Assembly: GCA_964020085.1 (NCBI GenBank)
Contig: CAXHUQ010000555.1
Span: 62,001 to 126,000 of the forward strand
Length of the DNA: 64,000 nucleotides
Direction: 5' to 3'
From: Micromussa lordhowensis
Taxonomy: Eukaryota > Cnidaria > Anthozoa > Scleractinia > Lobophylliidae
Part shown: positions 10,551-22,984 of the stretch, piece by piece
Layout of the letters: the number at the start of each line of letters is the position of its first letter
How positions within the stretch are numbered: the first letter of the stretch is position 1
The notes under the pieces: generated by a model
Told to the model about the DNA's origin: nothing
The model's database searches: none
The model's input: the letters and a program-made list of their open reading frames with translations, nothing else
Program-made: the position numbers and the translations under genes

Positions 10551-11106
10551 TATCTAATTGTGTACCCTAGGCACACTTTTAGCATTGCCACTGATTTTGG
10601 GTCCATTTGTGAATTAAACAACAGCAATCATTTTCAAAACACTATGAGATACATACGCTTAAATCATAAGTTGTCACAAAACAAGGCATAACAAGAGATT
10701 TTCAACGATTATTCATAGTTTTTCATAGCGCAAGCGCAGGAACAACAACTCCATTTATATCAAATATTTTCTTCCTATGAGAAAGCAAGTCGTTTATTTG
10801 CCTACGTTTGTTTACATGGTAGCTACACAAAATAGTTTGTGTTAGTTTTAGTTTTTTTTAGCTACACAAAACCATATGAACTATCTTGTTTATCTATTTT
10901 ATTTAAATGCTGGTAATAATGCCATTTCGACATGTTTTGTGCATATGAATTTAGAAATACGTGAAATTGGTCAGACAATTGTAGAATATAATTTAACATT
11001 TGCTATTTAATTTCATATATATATCTAAATGAGTCACAATTTAAAATGTAAATTACAAGTACAGGAGTACTCAACGGTATATTCGAATTAAGGTTGTCGT
11101 CTTGAG
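10551..11106. other. AT-rich, nothing recognised
   Basis: No coding, RNA or repeat feature could be supported in this stretch on either strand. Confidence 0.5.
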
Positions 11107-11140
11107 GGCTCTCATCGCCACCATGGTGGCGCTGAGAGCC
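11107..11140. repeat. GC-rich 34-bp near-perfect palindrome
   Basis: GGCTCTCA and CGCCACC are mirrored by GGTGGCG and TGAGAGCC around a central AT, with one mismatch pair. It would form a strong hairpin. It is followed by GGGCCCGACTTGAGGCCCCGACTTGGGGCCCC, also self-complementary, in an otherwise AT-rich region 80 bp from a Tc1 end. Confidence 0.7.
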
Positions 11141-11218
11141 GAGTTGGCGCTGAGGGCCCGACTTGAGGCCCCGACTTGGGGCCCCGAATATATCCCTACG
11201 TATATATAAATATATATA

Positions 11219-12308
11219 CTGAAGGACAAAAGAAACTTTACAAACAAATAAAATGCATAATTGTGAGCAACATATTTATTCGATTATCCTCAAACTTGCT
11301 GGTCAGCTAGCTCTTAACAAACTCTTGCTAGTGTAAAAAGCACAAAATTAGAAACAATACATAAGTACGCAAACGAGAACGTTCAAAACATCGTAAGTCA
11401 CTTTTTCTGCGTACACAAAATTTACTGTTTATATGCTTCCTTAATAACGGGTGCATGACCCATTCGCGAGCCTTAGATCCCAAATCCGGCGAGACATCGA
11501 CATTATTAAACGATTGATGCGAAACTGAGGATAGCGGTGCCACTCTTCAATCAGCGCTTGTCGCAACTGAGCAAGGTTTCGCGGAGGCGGGTTTCGTAAG
11601 CGCACTTTCCTATCCAGATGATCCCACAAGTGTTCAATAGGATTCATGTCCGGGGAATATGGTGGCCAGTCAAAACCTGAACGTTGTGTGCCCGCAAATA
11701 ATCCTGACACACCTGTGCTACGTGAGGGCGCGCGTTGTCGTGCATAAAAATGGCGTCATTGTGAAGCTGCACATAAGGGATAATCTGATTACTCAGCACG
11801 GTATCCAGATAGCGATTTGCTGTAAAATTACCATCAACAACCAAAAGCTGAGAACGCCAGCCAAATCAAATGGCTCCCCACACCATAACGGAACCATCAC
11901 CGAAGCGGTCCACTGGATTGACGTTGCATGGAGCGAAGCGTTCGCCGATACGTCTGTATACGCGCTGGCGGCCATCTGCGCGGTACAGTTTGAATCGCGA
12001 TTCGTCACTGAATATCACACGGCGCCAGTCCTGATTCCTCCAAACACCTCGTCGGTGATTATGGCCCAGTTTCGTCGAAGGGGCCTTTTCCGATCGTTTA
12101 TGACCATTCCAACGTACGGTCGACGTGCGCGTAATCCATGCTCTCGCAAGCGTCGTATCACTGTTTTTGCACTGATACGGTTGTTTGCTCCGCCAGGGGT
12201 CTAAGCCGCTGTTGCTGCGGCACTGCGAAACCGGTCACGGATGTGGATCAGACGGATCCGGCTATCCTGATTCGGCGTTATTACTCGAGGACGACCACTT
12301 CTTTGCCA
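11219..12308 (-). mobile_element. Tc1-type transposon copy, degenerate, cut by gap
   Basis: The left terminus CTGAAGGACAAAAGAAAC follows a TA and matches the intact copy at 34243-35756. The homologous sequence continues to the N gap, equivalent to about 35330 of the intact copy, so roughly the last 430 bp are missing. The transposase frame is broken: one base is lost near 11670 relative to the intact copy (CCAGTCAAAACC against CCAGTCCAAAACC), and the frame is split into several parts. HDNARPHV and the SPDMNPIEHLWDHL box are still readable on the minus strand, but in different frames. Sequence after the gap does not resemble the missing part. Confidence 0.85.
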
Positions 12309-12508
12309 NNNNNNNNNNNNNNNNNNNNNNNNNNNNNNNNNNNNNNNNNNNNNNNNNNNNNNNNNNNNNNNNNNNNNNNNNNNNNNNNNNNNNNNNNNNN
12401 NNNNNNNNNNNNNNNNNNNNNNNNNNNNNNNNNNNNNNNNNNNNNNNNNNNNNNNNNNNNNNNNNNNNNNNNNNNNNNNNNNNNNNNNNNNNNNNNNNNN
12501 NNNNNNNN
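12309..12508. other. Assembly gap, 200 N
   Basis: The run of exactly 200 N suggests a fixed-size scaffold gap, so the true distance is unknown. Confidence 0.95.
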
Positions 12509-15300
12509 TATCTCTCGCTAATTTAACACTTTTTGTAATTAAGAAATCCTTTCTTTTTCGTGAACTTTGATATTTAGGAAAATAACAAATAAAGGACTTT
12601 TCTTACAGCAGATCAATACATAATTCGATTTTATTAACCGTTAGTTTGTTTCTATTTGATAGATTTCAATAGAATTAGGTATAGGTCATTTGTGCGTTAT
12701 TCTTAACAGTTGATATTGTAAAACATGATCGGATTTTGACACGTGATTAACTACAACAAAATGGCTTTATATGATAAAAGGTTACAAAAAGTGCTCCCAA
12801 TGGACAAACGCAGTATTGCTCAGTACAAACCAGAGTCGGCTTTTGAATTATTTGACAATGGTAGATATTGAACTAATCATTGATATTACTGTTATAAAAG
12901 CATACACAGCATTAACCTATATATATATATATATATTATCATTCATCATGTCAAACATGTTTGCTACTTTAATTAGATTTTAAGTTAAGCATTTCTTTTT
13001 GAATTTCATATAAAGTGGATACTATTGTGTGCTCCTGTAAACCTATAATCTTAACACCTACGTTTATAAAGTACTCTTGTTTCAGTGCATTACTATTTGT
13101 TTATGTTCTGACGTCTGTATCAAATGATTTTCTTTCATCACATAGAATCGAACTTATTCAAAATTCATCTTAGAATAATGCTCAACAAGCTTTCGTATTT
13201 TAATAGAGCAAAATCTTGTTGTCATATTGAATATTTAAGTGTCACAATGAGGAAATACACAAATCCATGTAAAATCATATATCATATAACGTTGTCGATG
13301 AATAATCATTTAATTACAATGCATTGTTGTGAAGCTTTCTGTTTTTAATGCCAAGCATAAATACATGTCTTAGGGATATTTGGAATTATTTATTCTTTAT
13401 GATTGAATGTGACGCAGAAAAGATGTAAATTTATCATGCTCAAAAATATTTATAATTAAATAGCTTGTTACGATGACCTTTGTCGTAAAAACATTAAGAG
13501 AGATTGTAGAAGTCACATTGACTAAATTAGTTTTTTTTAATAAATGCAATTCATCAGTGATCAATTTATCTAACATTTATGTGCGTATACAGCTGCACAT
13601 TTTGGTCATCGTGTTTGATATGGCATAAAAGAGTGCTTGTCTAGTAAACAAAAAGAATAAACCATTTGTAAACAGTTTTTGAACTAATTATATTGTATTG
13701 AAAATAACGCGAATACATGTACAAATAAGTTATTATACCAATATTATCAATGTGATTTATAATTACGACCTAACACATATAGGAGCTAATAAATACTTAT
13801 AATGATAAGTAATAATATGACCAAATAAAAACAAATAAATACCAATATTATCAAAATGAATGACTTTTGAAATTTAACCCAAATATGAGGATAAAGAGTA
13901 TGTAGTAATTGGCGCGGCAAGACATTATAGTGGGTTTAGTTATTTCAAAGAATAGACAATAACTAAATCTAATACGATTTTAAAATGCACCTTAACAATT
14001 GGAATACTTCAAAGTTAAATATTAAATGCTTATTTCAATACCTTATATTAATACATTACTAAGACATCGGCGTTTCTCTAAACATCATAACACACGTGGC
14101 TTAATTAATTGAGATCCATATCTTTCCGAATAGGATTTGCAAAATCCATTGATCTGAAATATTGATACCTTTTTTCATTCAATTTTCGTTACATCATCTA
14201 CATTAAAACAATAAATAGGTTCATGCCATTTATGCTGTAAAAGTCGAAGCATACATGAGTAATAAGCAACAATTTTGTAAAGAAATTATAATACTTTTGT
14301 AAAATAAAATATGACGATTAGAAGGCATTGTCAGGTTTTACCCGTTCATCTACTTGTCAGAGTAGAACATGTTTGTAAGAAATATTTAATAACAAGCGAG
14401 GAATATTTGATAACAAAAATGAACCAAAAGACATGCGCTTTAACATTGCATATATGCTAAAATCGAATACATCGCTTTGACTCATAAGCTATAAGTATTT
14501 TAAGAAATTGAATGCAACATCCTTTTTGTTTCGTTTTTTTTAGATGATCGTGTATCAACTTTAGTTTCCGCAGCATATAGTTCGTCACAAAATGTAGACA
14601 CATGCAAAAACCGCTATATCCTGCGTTCTTATGAACGTAGGATCTACAAAAACCTGCATCTGAAATGGTATGTGTTATTTCACATTTCGATATACCCTAG
14701 AGAATTAGCTTTTTGCTAGGATGTTTTATCGGGAGCAAAGTAAGTTCTATCATTAGAGTGATTTAAGGTAAGAAAAAAGATATAACTGCAAACCATTAAT
14801 CGATAGTTTCGTAAATTTTGCAAATGTTTATGATCAAACAAACTGTACCTAAATCAATTATCTAGTGAAGGAGTCCTGATAATTTTTAATCAAATCAATA
14901 ACAGTTTGAACGGATTGCAATGCTTCTTAAGTGTGTCCATGTAAACTTGTTTCAATTTTAAACGAAAGTTCCAATATGTGTCATTTTGCACAAAATCTTT
15001 GCAAACAAGTCCTAAATTGTTTGCTTTTTTACCATAATTTGACATCAGATCAAATTTACGAGGTTCACCTTTTACTTTTACAATAGCGACATGTATGAAA
15101 AATCTACTGATATTTATCGAAAGTATTAGTTGAGTTTGCGCACAACCTTTGACTAATCACACTTGATATATATCTATATATATTTGAAAATGTAGGCTTT
15201 TTTTCAATATAATTGATTGCGCACAAAATTGACCAATAAAGCTTTATTTCAAGTCAGGTTTGTTCGTTGGTGCACAATTACTTGTCTTTAAATGCATCCA
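12509..15300. other. AT-rich, no recognisable gene
   Basis: This long AT-rich stretch shows no conserved coding signal on either strand; all open frames are short and of low complexity. It probably belongs to an intron or the 5' flank of the gene whose first seen exon is at 15363. Confidence 0.5.
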
Positions 15301-15362
15301 GGTAACGCAACTGCAGCGTTTGCCCCATACCTTATGTGAACCACTTTGAGCTAATGTTGCAG

Positions 15363-15562
15363 GCAGAGGACAAACGCAAAACAGTTGTTGATGACAACGT
15401 TCAATTCCGGATCTCGGCAGACCAACCGTCAGAAGAGGACCTGTCAACGGACGAAGAGAACAACGGCAAGGACAATGGTGACGACAGTAAAAATAGCGCC
15501 AGCGCACCAAATCCACAGCAGCCTGCTGTGTCCACTCCGCCTGCCTCCAAATCAGACCCAAG
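15363..15562 (+). CDS. Unrecognised host gene, exon a (internal)
   Basis: The acceptor is CTAATGTTGCAG|GC and the donor is AAG|GTAGGT. The exon is fully open in one frame (starting AEDKRKTVVDDNVQFR) and ends in phase 2. The product is hydrophilic and rich in Ser, Asp, Glu, Asn and Pro (SEEDLSTDEENNGK), which suggests a disordered region. With exons b to e it makes one continuous frame of about 250 codons across 21 kb. Codon composition is clearly more GC-rich than the surroundings. I do not recognise the protein. No initiator or terminator exon was found, so these are internal exons of a larger gene. Confidence 0.7.
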
Positions 15563-15720
15563 GTAGGTGTGACTTTTCTCATCCTCAACTGGGCCCTTTT
15601 TACCCTTTTTACAATTTGACCCTTTTACTATCACATACACGTTTTTCCTAGTAAAACCTACCATGCATGTTAGCAAATACAATTAAGGGATAAGAGATCA
15701 ATCGATTCCTCACCCACTTT

Positions 15721-15744
15721 ATATATATATATATATATATATAT
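15721..15744. repeat. AT dinucleotide microsatellite
   Basis: Twelve AT units lie in the intron between exons a and b. Confidence 0.9.
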
Positions 15745-15976
15745 CTGCGTTTTATACCCTTTACTTACACATGGATTTAAAACGAAGCAGAAATGACAAT
15801 TTTTAAGGCGACCCTATATTTCTAAACAGATGCTCATTAGTATAATACAACTAGTAATGATTATAACTTGACTCAGATCTCAGATACATGGATTACGTCT
15901 GGCACACATATCTCACTCTCTCTTTTACTTTTTACCATAACCAATTCACAAACAATCATATTACCTGTCGTTCCAG

Positions 15977-16088
15977 CAAGTCGCGCGAGGAGCTGGACAC
16001 GCTGCCGGAGCGCATGAGCAGCGAGGGTTACGGTGGAGCAGCAACGCTGAGCGTGGACGAGGGGCCATATGGTGGCGACTACTCGCAG
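15977..16088 (+). CDS. Unrecognised host gene, exon b
   Basis: The acceptor is CTGTCGTTCCAG|CA and the donor is TCGCAG|GTCAGC. The phase-2 entry completes the Ser codon begun in exon a (AG|C). Its 37 codons read SKSREELDTLPERMSSEG and so on, with a Gly/Tyr-rich end (GPYGGDYSQ). It ends in phase 0. Third positions are GC-rich, unlike neighbouring sequence. The intronic minisatellite starts exactly at its splice donor. Confidence 0.7.
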
Positions 16089-17390
16089 GTCAGCCTACAC
16101 CTAAATCATCCACATCATTGGCATCAGGTAATAACATTCGCACCTCAGTGGGATTCTCAAGAAGCCGTATCACCCGTACCTGGTAATACCACTTGCGACT
16201 AAGCCCGTTCCTCACGAATCCGCACCATACACACATGGAAATGCCATTTACAGCTCAGCGGGTACCTCAGGCTGTAGCATGATACGCACCAGGTAATACC
16301 ACAAACAGCTCAGCCTGCATCTTAATCGACCGCACAAAGCAATACCACCCGCAGCTCATTCCGCACATTAGGCTATCGCACTAACTCCACCAGGTAATAT
16401 AACTCGCATCCTAACCTCGCCCTAACCTGAAACTAATCTCATGCACCGGTAACACCAGAGGAAGCGCAGCTCAAGCACCTTCATCACCCAAGCGAGGTAC
16501 TACCACTGGTAGCTCTACATACATCTCCAGTACATGCCTCAAGTAATATCATTCGAAGCAATGTCTGCACAATCATGTACAGTCATTACATATTACACAC
16601 GGAAATATCATATTTAGCCCAGCCAACCAGCAACAGGTAGTACCACTCGTAGCTCAGACCTCACTCCTAGCACCTGCATTACCCGCACCTGGTAATATGA
16701 CACGCAGCTCAGCCCGCTCCCCATACCCCCGCATTGCTTTCACCTAGTGAAACTTTTCGCAGTTAAGCCCTAACCTGTTGCCCTCGCACCAGGTACTGCC
16801 AATTGCAGCTAAGCCAGCGACTCATGTACTCTCAACAACATCACCAGGTAATGTTACGTTCAGATTAGCCAATACCTCAAGCACCACCATCCACCTAACC
16901 ACATAATACCAAATGCAGCTCAGCTTGTACCCCAATCTCCCGAACGAGGTAATGCCACTCGCAGTAGGTTATGCTAAGGTGCCCTAACCAGCAGCATAAG
17001 GTATAGGGTATCTTACTGAGCCTAGCCAGTACCTCAAGCATCTGCTTTACCCTCACAAGTGATTCTACTCACAGCTAAGACCGCGCCTCAAGCACCGCAA
17101 AATCTGCAACAGGTAATATCACTCCCACCTAAGCACGTACCTGATGTACCAAAAATATCCTCAGTCCGCATCTCAAGCATCCGCATTAATAGCAAGTTGA
17201 AGATCAGCCTGCAACTGAAGCCCCTACACCGGGTGATACCAATTGCAGCTAATCTTGCGTTCAACTCTGTTCGCACATCAAGCACCCACACAACCCGCAA
17301 CATATAATAGTATTTGCAGTTTAGGCCGAACTTCAAGCAATTGTATCATTGGAACCATGTAATGCCAATTGCAATTACTGAGAAATAAAT
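16085..17390 (+). repeat. Intronic minisatellite, about 46-bp unit, carrying splice-donor-like motifs
   Basis: Roughly 25 diverged units follow the pattern CAGGTAATACCACTCGCAGCTCAGCC, then CGnACCTCAAGCACCCGCAC. Many units keep CAGGTAAT, which resembles a splice donor. The array begins at the true donor of exon b, whose sequence CTACTCGCAGGTCAGCC resembles the unit, so the array may have grown from the exon-intron border. Open frames inside it are repeat artefacts. Confidence 0.75.
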
Positions 17391-17789
17391 TAAAGCAATT
17401 GAAGACATTACAAAATACTCAATTGAGGGCTGTATTGTTGAAGTTATTAAAAACTCTAATGAAAACGCAATCAAAAATCAAACGGTTGATATTATCATAT
17501 CCAGCGTTTCCAACAATGGATATATATCTAACACTATGTGTTTGTGTATGTATCTCTAAAACGTATCCTCTTGATTTACTGTTTTTTATACAAATGAGTC
17601 CAAAAATTCGGTCTAATGTGCATTTAAATCACCTTAACTTTGATCCTCATTACATATTTCCGTTTGTACTTAGGAATACATCTCAAAAACTAGTGTCGCA
17701 AAAGATTTCATATCAAGAACAAAATACGTTAAATTTACATCAACATATCCTGAAGATAAAAACATAATCATATAAAGATCCTATAAAAA
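17391..17789. other. AT-rich, nothing recognised
   Basis: A plus-strand open frame at 17369-17767 is Lys/Leu/Ile-rich and shows no recognisable domain. It starts in the decaying end of the minisatellite. I do not support it as a gene. Confidence 0.4.
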
Positions 17790-18475
17790 CAACGTGAAGA
17801 AAACGAAAACCATGGTCATCAGCAAGAAAGCAGTTGTGCCTAGAGTGAACATCGAATTGGATGGACAAGTGGTAGAAAAAGTATCGAGCTTTACATACCT
17901 CGGCCAGACAATAACGGAAGATGGAAAATGCGACGAAGAAATTAAGCGCAGGATTGGATAAGCGAGATCCGCGTTTAATAGCATGAGAGATGTTCTGTGT
18001 TGCCGACGATTGCCGCTTTCATCCCGCTTAAGACTGTTAAAGTGCTATATGTGGTCCACCCTGCTGTACGGAGTTGAGACATGGACGGTATCTAAGACGA
18101 GCTAAAAGCAACTTAACGCATTTGAAATGTGGTCGCTCAGGCGTATGATGCGTGTAAGCTGGACGAGGCGTTTGTCGAATGAAAACGTCCTTAAGCTAGC
18201 AGGGGTGAAACGTGAACTATTCCGGGTAATGCAAAACGGAAAACTGTGCTATTTTGATTAAATGATGCGGCACGAAAGCATACAAAGAAACCTGGTTGAA
18301 GACATGGTACAAGGGAAGAGAGGACAGGGAAGACCAAGAATTCCGTGGTGTCACAACGTGATTGGCTGGACGGGAATGGGCTTTGCGGCGTGTAAAAGGA
18401 CAGCCCTGAACCAAATGAGATGGCGTTGCATAGCCTCCTACCCCCGGACCGGGGACGGAACCTGATGACGAACAT
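17790..18475 (+). mobile_element. RTE-type LINE, 5'-truncated 3' end, copy 1
   Basis: The translation carries the C-terminal part of a non-LTR reverse transcriptase: KTKTMVISKK, FTYLGQTITEDGKCDEEI, RLRLLKCYMWSTLLYG, LNAFEMWSLRRMMRVSW, then a QGKRGQGRPRIPWCHNV box and a final GDGT. The catalytic YADD region is missing. Several in-frame stops (near 17959, 18101 and 18260) show it is dead. Related copies occur at 42930-43735 and 52982-53435. Confidence 0.85.
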
Positions 18476-18849
18476 ATCCTATGAAGATAGTTTATTAACC
18501 CTGCGATAACCCTATCGTTCAAGTCTGCCCTCTTGCCCGGGGCAAGTAAACTTTCCCTCTGGCAAGTCAACATTTTGGCACTAGCGGGCAAAAAGAAAAC
18601 CATAGGTTAAAATTTCTAACATCTGTCATTATATTCAATTGGTTTATTCATTATGGATTATTGATTGATGTATTTCTGAACGCAGTTGGTGGTGTTCATT
18701 GAAGAAAATGGCGTTTAGTTATGTTTATGGTCTGTGCCGATGCTTTTTCTGAATTTCTTCTCTTTTAGTGATTGCAATGATGCCAAAAGACAGTAAATAA
18801 CAATAAATTACCTCACTAGTATAATATTTGCATTTCTCCTTGTTATGTT
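18476..18849. other. Nothing recognised
   Basis: Unassigned intronic sequence. CCTCTTGCCCGGGGCAAG forms a short inverted repeat near 18527. Confidence 0.4.
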
Positions 18850-19618
18850 TCGAATCTGACACTTTGATTTTGGCAATGACTTTTTTTTCAAAATGGTGTC
18901 ATGAGTTTGAGTGTCGGGAGCAGAGATCATAAAGTCATCAACATTCACAAATGAACCCTCGATTTCAGACAGCAAATCACAAAGGACTCTTTGTAAAATG
19001 TCCGTGCTCGAATTGAGACCATATGGGACCCGCTTGAAAAAGCACTTACCAAAAGGAGCAATGAAGGTAGTCAGTTTTGCATCTTGTAAATTAAGGGGTA
19101 ATTGCCAGAAACTTTAAGAACAATATAAGAGTGCTCACCCTTTCAAAAAACTAGTTCAACATTTTTTAGATCTACACAGATTCTAACCTTACCATTTTTC
19201 TTCAGGACTTAAACCATAAACGAACAAAATGAGGTTGTCTCTGCTACTGATTTGATAATGCCATTGAAAACCATGCGATCCAGTTCCTACTTTACTGGTT
19301 TCAGAAGTGGCTCAGAAATGCGACGCTGACATGTCAGATTGTAGGGTGTGGTATCATTTTTGAGTTTGATTCTAACAGGTTGGCATGTCTTCATCAGACC
19401 GAAATCAATAAACACATCTTCTGAGATATTAGTCCCATCTTCTCAGCAGCTTCGCGAGATAAAAAATAAGTTTGTGGTTTTTTCATCAATAACACATACT
19501 AGAAATGCATAACTGATACTTCTCTTTCTCGTTTTAACAATGAACTGGCCAACACAGTTGATGGGTCCTGATACACCGTGCAGTAAGGAAAAATTTCGCT
19601 GTAAAATCAGACGTTTGT

Positions 19619-19831
19619 TTATTCGCGTGTACACAGAATGCGGTAAGCAATGATGTCTGCTCCTGTATCAATTTTGAATGCTATGCGGCTGCCAAAAATA
19701 TCCAGCGTTATATTCCATGGAAGTGAGTCATCACAATTTACCTTGCCCATGAGCAAAGCTGACCTGTTATCGCTCAGTTTTGTGTCGTGTGAAACTTCTA
19801 CTTCACGGATGCGTTGAGTTTTGTAGGACAT
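19619..19831 (-). pseudogene. Gypsy zinc knuckle-protease fragment
   Basis: A 70-codon frame contains the retroviral aspartic protease signature AFKIDTGADI preceded by LPWNITLDIFG. The active-site D-T-G is intact but the domain ends at a stop soon after, well short of a full protease of about 100 residues. The fragment belongs to the Gypsy remnant. Confidence 0.75.
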
Positions 19832-20126
19832 AGCAAAGTGATTTATTTTACCACACTTTTTACACTCTTTTCCTGTGTTGGGCAGTAAGGCGGATGGTTG
19901 TGGATCAGATTACATCTAGTGCAACGTGACTGGCTTTATAAGCTATTTGCTGTTGATGTGTTATGTCTCTGTTGTTTTCGCGCGTGTTTTGGTCGTTCTT
20001 TGTAATGATGTCGCGAGTAATGAACAGCATCAGCTGACTCTGTTATCTCCTGTGTTTGCATTTCTATTTTAATTTGTTTTGCTTTGCGAGAAATTTCTAT
20101 CGCTTTTTCTAGTGTCAAATAGGCTT

Positions 20127-20576
20127 CTAACTATAATTTCTTGGAACATTTCTTATCCAATAAACAATTACTAGCTTGTCAGGTATCAAGTCAGATTCTT
20201 TTTTGAATTCACATGCCTCTGCTAATTCATACAATGCTCTGTTGAGTAATTCCACATTCTCACCTTGATGTGTTCTTGAGTGAAACTTTGCTCTTTTGTG
20301 TATTATGTTTACAGTTGGAACAAAATATCCTTCAAATTTTGCAAACACAGTATCGTAGTTGTTTTGATCTTTACCTTTGGCAAATACAAACGTTTTAAAA
20401 ATATTGTCAGTTTCACTACCCATTGCATAGATAAGGATGTTGATTTGAACTTCATTGTTCTCCTTATTTAATTTTGCTGCTAATCTAAATCTTTGAAACC
20501 TTTGTTTCCAGTCTGGCCATGTGTTGGGTTTTGTAAAATCAAATGACCGTGGCGGCGTAAATTGAGACATTTGCAT
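20127..20576 (-). pseudogene. Gypsy gag fragment
   Basis: This 149-codon open frame starts about 55 bp after the primer-binding site. It has the typical gag N-terminus of this metazoan Gypsy group: FDFTKPNTWPDWKQRFQRFR, then INILIYAMGSETDNIF, FVPTVNIIHKRAKFHSR and LLNRALYELAEACEF. Gag would form the retroelement particle. The continuation (LEKAIEISRKA near 20110) is displaced by a frameshift around 20120-20130. The zinc knuckle further on reads CKKCGKINHFAMSY, where the last Cys is replaced by Tyr. Confidence 0.8.
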
Positions 20577-20642
20577 TTTTTGTTTTTTAATATTCAGACT
20601 TTTATTTTATCTTTCTCTAGTCAATTTTTACTTCTGACACCA

Positions 20643-22620
20643 TGTCATGTTGATAATATAATTCAAGATTTTATTTTAAGACCAGACAAAATGACTTTTC
20701 TTTTGTTTTTTATTGACGAGGACTTCTTGTCACGTGATGTATCAAACCAAGGCAACACGAGAGTAGGAGGATGCATACAAGGATTTACATGAATAAGTAC
20801 ACTACAGCTTTTTGTAAAAAATACAAGAGTATTTCAAATGCAATCATATGACAGACGCTATCAAGAATTTTGCTGAGGAAGCGTGTAAAACTGGGTTACG
20901 TTTGAATTATTCTATTTTGACGTAATGTCAGGGATAAAATAACGAAATCGCAAATATATGTTCTAAAGCTGTATCCTAGACAGTGTCTTTGACTTGTCAC
21001 AGCTACAGCAGCACTCAAGTCAAAAACCATAGTGTATTCAATATGCTTATGGTTATGCCGCGTTCACGGACGCGATGAAAACTAGATGGCGGCGCGATGG
21101 AGGCGCGATAAGGATGAGATAAGAACAATGATTCTGTTGATTAAATGCGTCGCTTTCTACTTCAGTTTCCTCCTTTTTTTTTCTTGATATTCTTTTATGA
21201 ATAGATAATTGTGTATGACGTCCAAATGTCTATAAATTGGATAAATCTATTGTGCATCAATACACAAAACTTAATCGTTCTGTCTACGTTTCTTATGTAT
21301 CTTATACTCATGCTATTCACAGGGAACTTGCAAGCAGCGGTACAGTGCTTTGACGGTCTTATTTTTACTGACTGAAATTATGCACTTCGTATTGTACAGC
21401 TTTGAATAGAATTGAAAATTTAAAGGACACGTAATTGTTGATACAAAGTTTTTCTTTCCGTAATTGGTGGTTGTCGGTTGGTATCAAAACCAGTGCTGTG
21501 TATTCCGCCTTTAGGATACGTAGTGTTGTTTTCCAATCAAAATACTTCTTTTTCTGTTTAAGCTGTGCATTCTTAAGGTTTTTTCTGCTAGTTAGCGTGA
21601 GTCCTGTGATTGTTGTCCGAAGCCGAAAGCATATTCATACGTGTCTTTAATTTCCTCTTCTATCTCTTTAGTTGACCATATTTGAAACAATCTTCCCCAA
21701 CTAGTGTTCAAGCTTATCCTTCGTTATGCCTTGACACCACAAACTATCACTTGTGACCTTACAAAGTAAACGTTTTTATGCCGACTGGATGCGTGAATTA
21801 ATCGGTGTTTGCAACAAATGTTCGCATATAATATTATCATTATTATAATTATTATTAGGTGTTGTCTGGTATACATCAACTAACAATTTTCACCGACTAT
21901 CGAAATAACAGCGTACTAAATTTGTCAGATTTTGCTATGTACTTATATGAAAAAATATTCACTTGTAAATCGATATTCCGGATTTTGTTTGAATTGAGAT
22001 AAAATCTCCCGACTCTCCAGTCAGTACGGACATAGAGACTCCATAAATGTGATATGGTCTCCTTGTAAGCGATGATTATTAAAGATTGACTTGTTCTTTG
22101 TCTAGGAAATACGCACAGATACTGATTTGAAATATATAGATATAAATCTAATATAAAAAGACAAAACAATCTTTATTGCAAAACACAAATTGTACATAAA
22201 TCTACACTATGAATTAATAAAAATATAACAAAAAACAATCCTTCCCTAAATGGTCTTCAAGCTCACTATTCACTACGCTCTTTGACACACACATGATACC
22301 GTTTGCTTTTCCACAAAATAAACGTTTCTCTGTAAATTTGGTGCTTAATATTTTTGTACATGTAACATATTCTCATATATAATATTGGCGATCGCAAAGC
22401 CGAACATCAGCACAGTTCCATAACAGAACGTACTGAGTCACACCGGGAAACCACCAGAAAGTATGTCAGATAACGTTATATCAACGTCGTTGAAGCAATC
22501 AAGCTACACCGTTACATAGTCTCCCGTAACCACTATAAACTGTACACTAGCTCTTTATGGAACTTTGATAGAGACTTTGATTTATGAAGACACGATATAC
22601 ATCATACATGCAGGAAATTG
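20643..22620. other. No gene; possible LTR then unassigned sequence
   Basis: The first part should be the LTR of the Gypsy remnant, beginning TGTCATGTTGATAAT, but I could not find its outer edge or a partner LTR. The rest is AT-rich with no supported coding sequence. Confidence 0.4.
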
Positions 22621-22848
22621 ATCAAATAAACTAGACTTTAACATTAAACACTGAGTTTAACATAGATTATATTATTGTTTAAAGACATTAATTGAATCAA
22701 TAAAAACAGCTTAGACATAACATACCTACAGATAATCAAATAAAATAGACTTTAACATTAAACACTGAGTTTAACATAGGTTATATTATTGTTTAAAGAC
22801 ATTAATTGAATCATTAAAAACAACTTAGACATAACATACCTACAGATA
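22621..22848. repeat. Tandem duplication, 114-bp unit, two copies
   Basis: Two adjacent copies of ATCAAATAAAnTAGACTTTA...CATACCTACAGATA differ at only a few positions, which implies a recent duplication. No function is suggested. Confidence 0.9.
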
Positions 22849-22984
22849 ATCTACCTAAGTTCAATAGAATATAATGTTTTGGAAATTCAATAAATCACAC
22901 CATAATAGCTACGACCATCAAACTTTATGCATACACGGATACAATCTCCTTCAATTATATATGTAATTACTATACATATGTTTT

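Larger units (their letters stand above)
18850..20642 (-). mobile_element. Gypsy-type LTR retrotransposon remnant
   Basis: Read on the minus strand the order is primer-binding site (TGGTGTCAGAAG at 20642-20631), gag (from 20576), a zinc knuckle (near 19870), a protease motif (IDTGAD near 19655) and reverse transcriptase blocks (KKNGKVRICVDL near 19180; PYGLNSS near 19015; VNVDDFMI near 18935). The TGTCATG directly beyond the primer-binding site would be the inner LTR edge. Sequence after the YVDD-like box, including RNase H and integrase, is missing. Stops and shifts break the frame throughout. Confidence 0.85.
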
